Source: Burkholderiaceae bacterium (GTDB taxonomy: Bacteria; Pseudomonadota; Gammaproteobacteria; Burkholderiales; Burkholderiaceae_C). From it: a stretch of 8,155 nucleotides of DNA. The notes below the pieces were generated by a model, which worked only from the letters and a program-made list of their open reading frames with translations, was not told the origin of the DNA and made no database searches. The DNA is taken from the NCBI GenBank assembly GCA_017853735.1, contig JAFMJA010000117.1, positions 1-8,155 on the forward strand, given 5' to 3'. The position numbers and the translations under genes are program-made. Positions 5,299 through 8,155 of the stretch are shown one piece after another; position 1 is the stretch's first letter; each line of letters begins with the position of its first letter.

Positions 5299-7470
5299 AT
5301 GCGCCGCATCACCTTTCCCCGCAAACTACCGGGTGCGCTCGCCAACCTGAAGGCCCTGGGCCTGATCCTGTTGGTCACCCTGGGTGCTCTGGTGGTTTGG
5401 GTGCTGGATCCCATTCCCCTGCAAAACCTGCGGCTGGCGCAGTTCGATCAGTTCCAGCGCTGGAATCTGCGGCCTTATACGCCCCAGGCAGTTCGTATCG
5501 TCGATATTGACGAACCCAGCCTGGATCGCTTTGGTCAGTGGCCTTGGCCCCGGACCCGTATTGCTGAACTGGTCAGGGCCTTGAACGAAGCAGGCGCAGC
5601 GGCCATTGCTTTTGACGTGTTGCTGATCGAGCCCGACCGCACCTCGCCAGCGGCCATGGCGCAGCTCTGGCAGAACAGCCAGGTGAGCCGACTGTTGCGG
5701 CAAATGCCTGACCATGATGAGGTGCTGGGCCAAACCTTGCACGAGCGTCGGGTGGTGCTGGGCAGCAGCCTTTCCCGTACCGGCACAAGCCAGCCCAGTC
5801 CAAATTTGAAGATGCCCTACCGCATCATTCCCAGTGGCGACCCGCACCCCGAGCAATGGCTGCACAGCTACGACAACGCGATCAACCCCCTGCCGGTTCT
5901 GTTTCGCCAAGCCCAGGGCATAGGCGCCCTAAACTTTGCCACTGATTCTGATGGCGTGGTGCGGCGCGTTCCCCTGCTGCTGCGGCTGAACGACCAGATG
6001 GTACCCACGCTCAGTGCCGAGTCCTTGCGCGTGGCCCAGGGCGCTCGCAATCACCTGTTGCGCAGCAACCAGGCGGGCGTGCAGGACATGCGCATCGGCG
6101 CCCTGACTATTCCGACCAATGCCCGCGCTGAGGTATGGTTGCATTACACCGCGGACGAGCCATCCCGCTATGTATCTGCTGCGCAGGTGCTCAACGGCCA
6201 GGCCGATGCCAAGCTGCTGCAGGACCATATCGTGCTGATTGGCAGCTCTGCCGCGGGCCTGATGGACCTGCGGTTCAATCCCCTGGGGCAGGTCATGCCG
6301 GGGGTACAAGCCCACGCCATGGCGCTGGAGCAGATGCTGGCCGGCTACTCGTTGCAGCGTCCGGCCTGGGCACGTGGCGCCGAAGCCGTGGCGATGGTCC
6401 TGGGAGCCTTGCTGATCGGCCTGATCGCCCTGGGTGCGCCTGCCCGCTGGGCCTTTGGACTGACAACGCTGATGCTGGTCGGTGTGCTGGGCGGCTCCTG
6501 GTATGCCTTTGTCGCTGATCAGCTTTTGCTGGATGCAATCAACCCTGCGATTGCCATGATCATCAGCTTCAGCCTGTCGAGCGGTTTGCACCATCTGGTC
6601 AGCGAGCGCGAACAGCGCTGGGTGCGCGAAGCGTTTTCGCGCTATGTGTCACCCAACCGGGTGAATTACCTGGTGCAGCACCCGGATGAGCTGCAACTGG
6701 GGGGGCAGCGCCAGACCTGCAGTTTCATTTTCACCGACCTGGCCGATTTCACCAGTCTGATCGAATCGGACGACCCGGCCAAGGCGGTTTCCTTGCTGAA
6801 TGACTACCTCGACGCCATGGTGGCGATTGTTTTCCGTTTTGAAGGCACACTGGACCGGATTGTGGGCGATGCCCTGGTGGTCATGTTCTCCGCGCCGGTA
6901 CAACAGGAAGATCATTGCTGGCGCGCCATGCAATGCGCTTTGTTGATGGATGAATTTGCAACAGCCTATGCGGTCAAGCTGCAAGCCCAGGGTATCCCCT
7001 GGGGCATCACCCGGATTGGCGTGCACAGTGGCGAAGTGATTGTGGGCAATTTTGGCGGCAAGACACTTCTCGATTACCGCGCCCTGGGAGACCCGATCAA
7101 TGCGGCCGCGAGGCTGGAGAGTGTGAACAAGCAGTTGGGAACCCGGATGTGCGTATCCCAGGAGATTCTGGACAGCTGTCCGCCAGTGCCTGCGCGCTAT
7201 GTGGCTCGGCTGGTGCTGAAGGGAAAAACCAAATCATTGACGGTGTATGAACCCCTGGCCACCGCCGACATGTCAGTTTGTGCCCCGCTGGAAGACTACA
7301 GCGCTGCAGTCAATCTCTTGCGCCCTGGTGAGGACAGGGATCCGGTTGCGGCGCGCCAACAATTTGAACGTCTTGCCGAGCGCTACCCCAAAGACCCGTT
7401 GGTCAGCCTGCACCTCGATCGCTTGCGCCATGGCGCCAGCGATGAGGAAATCATCATGACCACCAAATAG
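5299..7470 (+). CDS. CHASE2-sensor class III nucleotide (adenylate/guanylate) cyclase
   Basis: A 723-residue inner-membrane signalling enzyme predicted to make a cyclic nucleotide in response to a periplasmic cue. One transmembrane helix (about 19-36) leads into a periplasmic CHASE2 domain (about 40-345; VRIVDIDEPSLDRFGQWPWPR at 65-85 and GALNFATDSDGVVRRVPLL at 209-227 are typical). Three close transmembrane helices follow (about 360-381, 384-404, 407-430), then the linker REAFSRYVSP (443-452). The cyclase domain (about 470-655) has metal-binding Asp480 (FTDLADFT) and Asp524 (GDALVVMF), and transition-state Asn601 and Arg605 (INAAARLE). The two base-selecting positions, usually Lys and Asp/Thr, are Arg520 and Arg594, so ATP versus GTP preference cannot be assigned. 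A helical TPR-like tail (about 665-715) ends the protein. ATG 5299 has GGAG upstream. A plausible own promoter lies in the gap after ybeY. An OmpA-like gene converges 22 bases downstream. Confidence 0.93.
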   Translation: MRRITFPRKLPGALANLKALGLILLVTLGALVVWVLDPIPLQNLRLAQFDQFQRWNLRPYTPQAVRIVDIDEPSLDRFGQWPWPRTRIAELVRALNEAGAAAIAFDVLLIEPDRTSPAAMAQLWQNSQVSRLLRQMPDHDEVLGQTLHERRVVLGSSLSRTGTSQPSPNLKMPYRIIPSGDPHPEQWLHSYDNAINPLPVLFRQAQGIGALNFATDSDGVVRRVPLLLRLNDQMVPTLSAESLRVAQGARNHLLRSNQAGVQDMRIGALTIPTNARAEVWLHYTADEPSRYVSAAQVLNGQADAKLLQDHIVLIGSSAAGLMDLRFNPLGQVMPGVQAHAMALEQMLAGYSLQRPAWARGAEAVAMVLGALLIGLIALGAPARWAFGLTTLMLVGVLGGSWYAFVADQLLLDAINPAIAMIISFSLSSGLHHLVSEREQRWVREAFSRYVSPNRVNYLVQHPDELQLGGQRQTCSFIFTDLADFTSLIESDDPAKAVSLLNDYLDAMVAIVFRFEGTLDRIVGDALVVMFSAPVQQEDHCWRAMQCALLMDEFATAYAVKLQAQGIPWGITRIGVHSGEVIVGNFGGKTLLDYRALGDPINAAARLESVNKQLGTRMCVSQEILDSCPPVPARYVARLVLKGKTKSLTVYEPLATADMSVCAPLEDYSAAVNLLRPGEDRDPVAARQQFERLAERYPKDPLVSLHLDRLRHGASDEEIIMTTK

Positions 7471-7492
7471 GCGCGCGGCCCGCCAGTGCGTA

Positions 7493-8155
7493 TCAACGCA
7501 CCGTGATTTCCACGCGTCGATTACGCGGCTCGGGCGTGTTGTCGGGCGTAGGAATCAGCAGGTTGCGCTCGCCCAGGGATTCAACGGTCATCGCCAGGTT
7601 GGGCATGCCCAGCGCCCGCATTTGCTTGGCGACCACATTGGCACGCCGTAGGCCCAAGGCATCATTGCTCTTGAACGATCCCACCGTATCGGTGTGTCCG
7701 GTGACCGACATATCTGCCGTCTGACGTGCCCGAACCCGTTCCATTACCCGAGGTAATTCGCCTTCGGAAGCCTTGGTCAAGACTTCCTTGCCATTTTCAA
7801 AATACAGCATGAATTGTTCGGGCGGGGTGGGCAGCGCCGCAATGGCTTGCCCAAAATCTCGCTGGATCTGCTCCTTGCTCACCTTGTAAACATTCCCGCA
7901 GCCATCCAGCGCGGCTGCCGTGTTGGCCTCGGTCAGGACTTTCTCACCCCTGGGACCTTTCAAGGTCACGGTTCCAACCTTGCCACCCGGATCCGGCAGC
8001 AAGACCAAGTAAGAACTGTCGCATGGTTTTTCCACCGCAGGGGCAGGCTTGGCAACCGATGCGGGCATCGGTCCTAGCAATTGGGCCACCGTTTTTACCG
8101 GCGGTGCCTCAAACGGGCAGAGTTCATCTGGGGGCAGTTCTCCGCGGTCCTGCCC
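7493..8155 (-). CDS. OmpA-family peptidoglycan-binding protein (5' end probably outside window)
   Basis: The frame is open from the right edge to TGA at 7495-7493, giving 220 residues. The C-terminal half is an OmpA-like domain that anchors outer-membrane or periplasmic proteins to peptidoglycan: a strand FMLYFENGKEVL, then SVTGHTDTVGS (the Asp of HTD is a usual diaminopimelate contact), LGLRRANVVAKQMRALG (with its Arg), and the closing RNRRVEITVR. Before it comes a small domain starting DSSYLVLLPDPGGKVG and a proline/alanine-rich stretch. No signal peptide or lipobox is seen, although export is expected, so the true start probably lies beyond 8155. Internal starts at GTG 8089 or ATG 8065 (AGGA three bases before) would give about 198 or 190 residues but lack an export signal. 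It converges on the cyclase gene with 22 bases between. Confidence 0.85.
   Translation of the reverse strand, partial: GQDRGELPPDELCPFEAPPVKTVAQLLGPMPASVAKPAPAVEKPCDSSYLVLLPDPGGKVGTVTLKGPRGEKVLTEANTAAALDGCGNVYKVSKEQIQRDFGQAIAALPTPPEQFMLYFENGKEVLTKASEGELPRVMERVRARQTADMSVTGHTDTVGSFKSNDALGLRRANVVAKQMRALGMPNLAMTVESLGERNLLIPTPDNTPEPRNRRVEITVR

Noticed and set aside
5929..6594. 221-codon - strand open frame opposite the CHASE2 domain
   Set aside because: Shadow of the cyclase coding frame; glutamine/histidine-rich composition typical of antisense reading, with no domain recognised.
7471..7492. GC-rich 22 bases between the cyclase and OmpA-like genes as a bidirectional terminator
   Set aside because: Only a 4-bp GGCG/CGCC stem is visible and there is no T run on either side.
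1..8155. Mobile elements, CRISPR arrays, tRNA genes, toxin-antitoxin or defence genes
   Set aside because: No long repeats, terminal inverted repeats, transposase motifs or RNA gene signatures were seen, and all long stretches are explained by conserved chromosomal genes.

Overview
The window is a stretch of ordinary bacterial chromosome, GC-rich and densely coded, with seven complete genes and one gene cut at each edge. The protein sequences (RuvB starting MSIQTDDF, the form of PhoH and YbeY, and a CHASE2-cyclase beside an OmpA-like gene) fit a betaproteobacterium of the Burkholderiales, probably Comamonadaceae-like. That assignment is an inference from family resemblance, not from a search. 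No mobile element, CRISPR array, tRNA, rRNA or phage gene was seen, base composition looks even along the window, and no gap exceeds about 130 bases.

Left block (1-2015, + strand): the 3' end of a probable DUF4136-type lipoprotein gene, then a histidine phosphatase (RHG motif), then a DSD1/D-threonine-aldolase-type PLP enzyme. The phosphatase and PLP-enzyme genes overlap by 17 bases, and the three genes are spaced as one operon.

Middle block (2022-3803, - strand): ruvA followed by ruvB, encoding the Holliday-junction branch-migration motor. They are separated by an unusually roomy 129-base leader. ruvB converges on the PLP-enzyme gene with 6 bases between stop codons, and a perfect 7-bp inverted repeat lies over the end of ruvB.

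Right block (3845-7470, + strand): 41 bases from ruvA and divergent from it are phoH-like (ybeZ) and ybeY, overlapping by 4 bases and linked to RNA/ribosome metabolism. After a 60-base gap holding a plausible promoter comes a 723-residue membrane protein with an N-terminal CHASE2 sensor, three transmembrane segments and a class III nucleotide cyclase domain. Its metal-binding and transition-state residues are present, but both positions that normally choose the purine base are arginine. An OmpA-like peptidoglycan-binding protein gene converges on it from the right edge.

I see no convincing undescribed multi-gene system here. The observations most worth a second look are the cyclase's substrate-selecting residues and its pairing with a cell-wall-binding protein, the metal motif of the PLP enzyme, the inverted repeat at the convergent gene ends, and the separated ruvA-ruvB arrangement.
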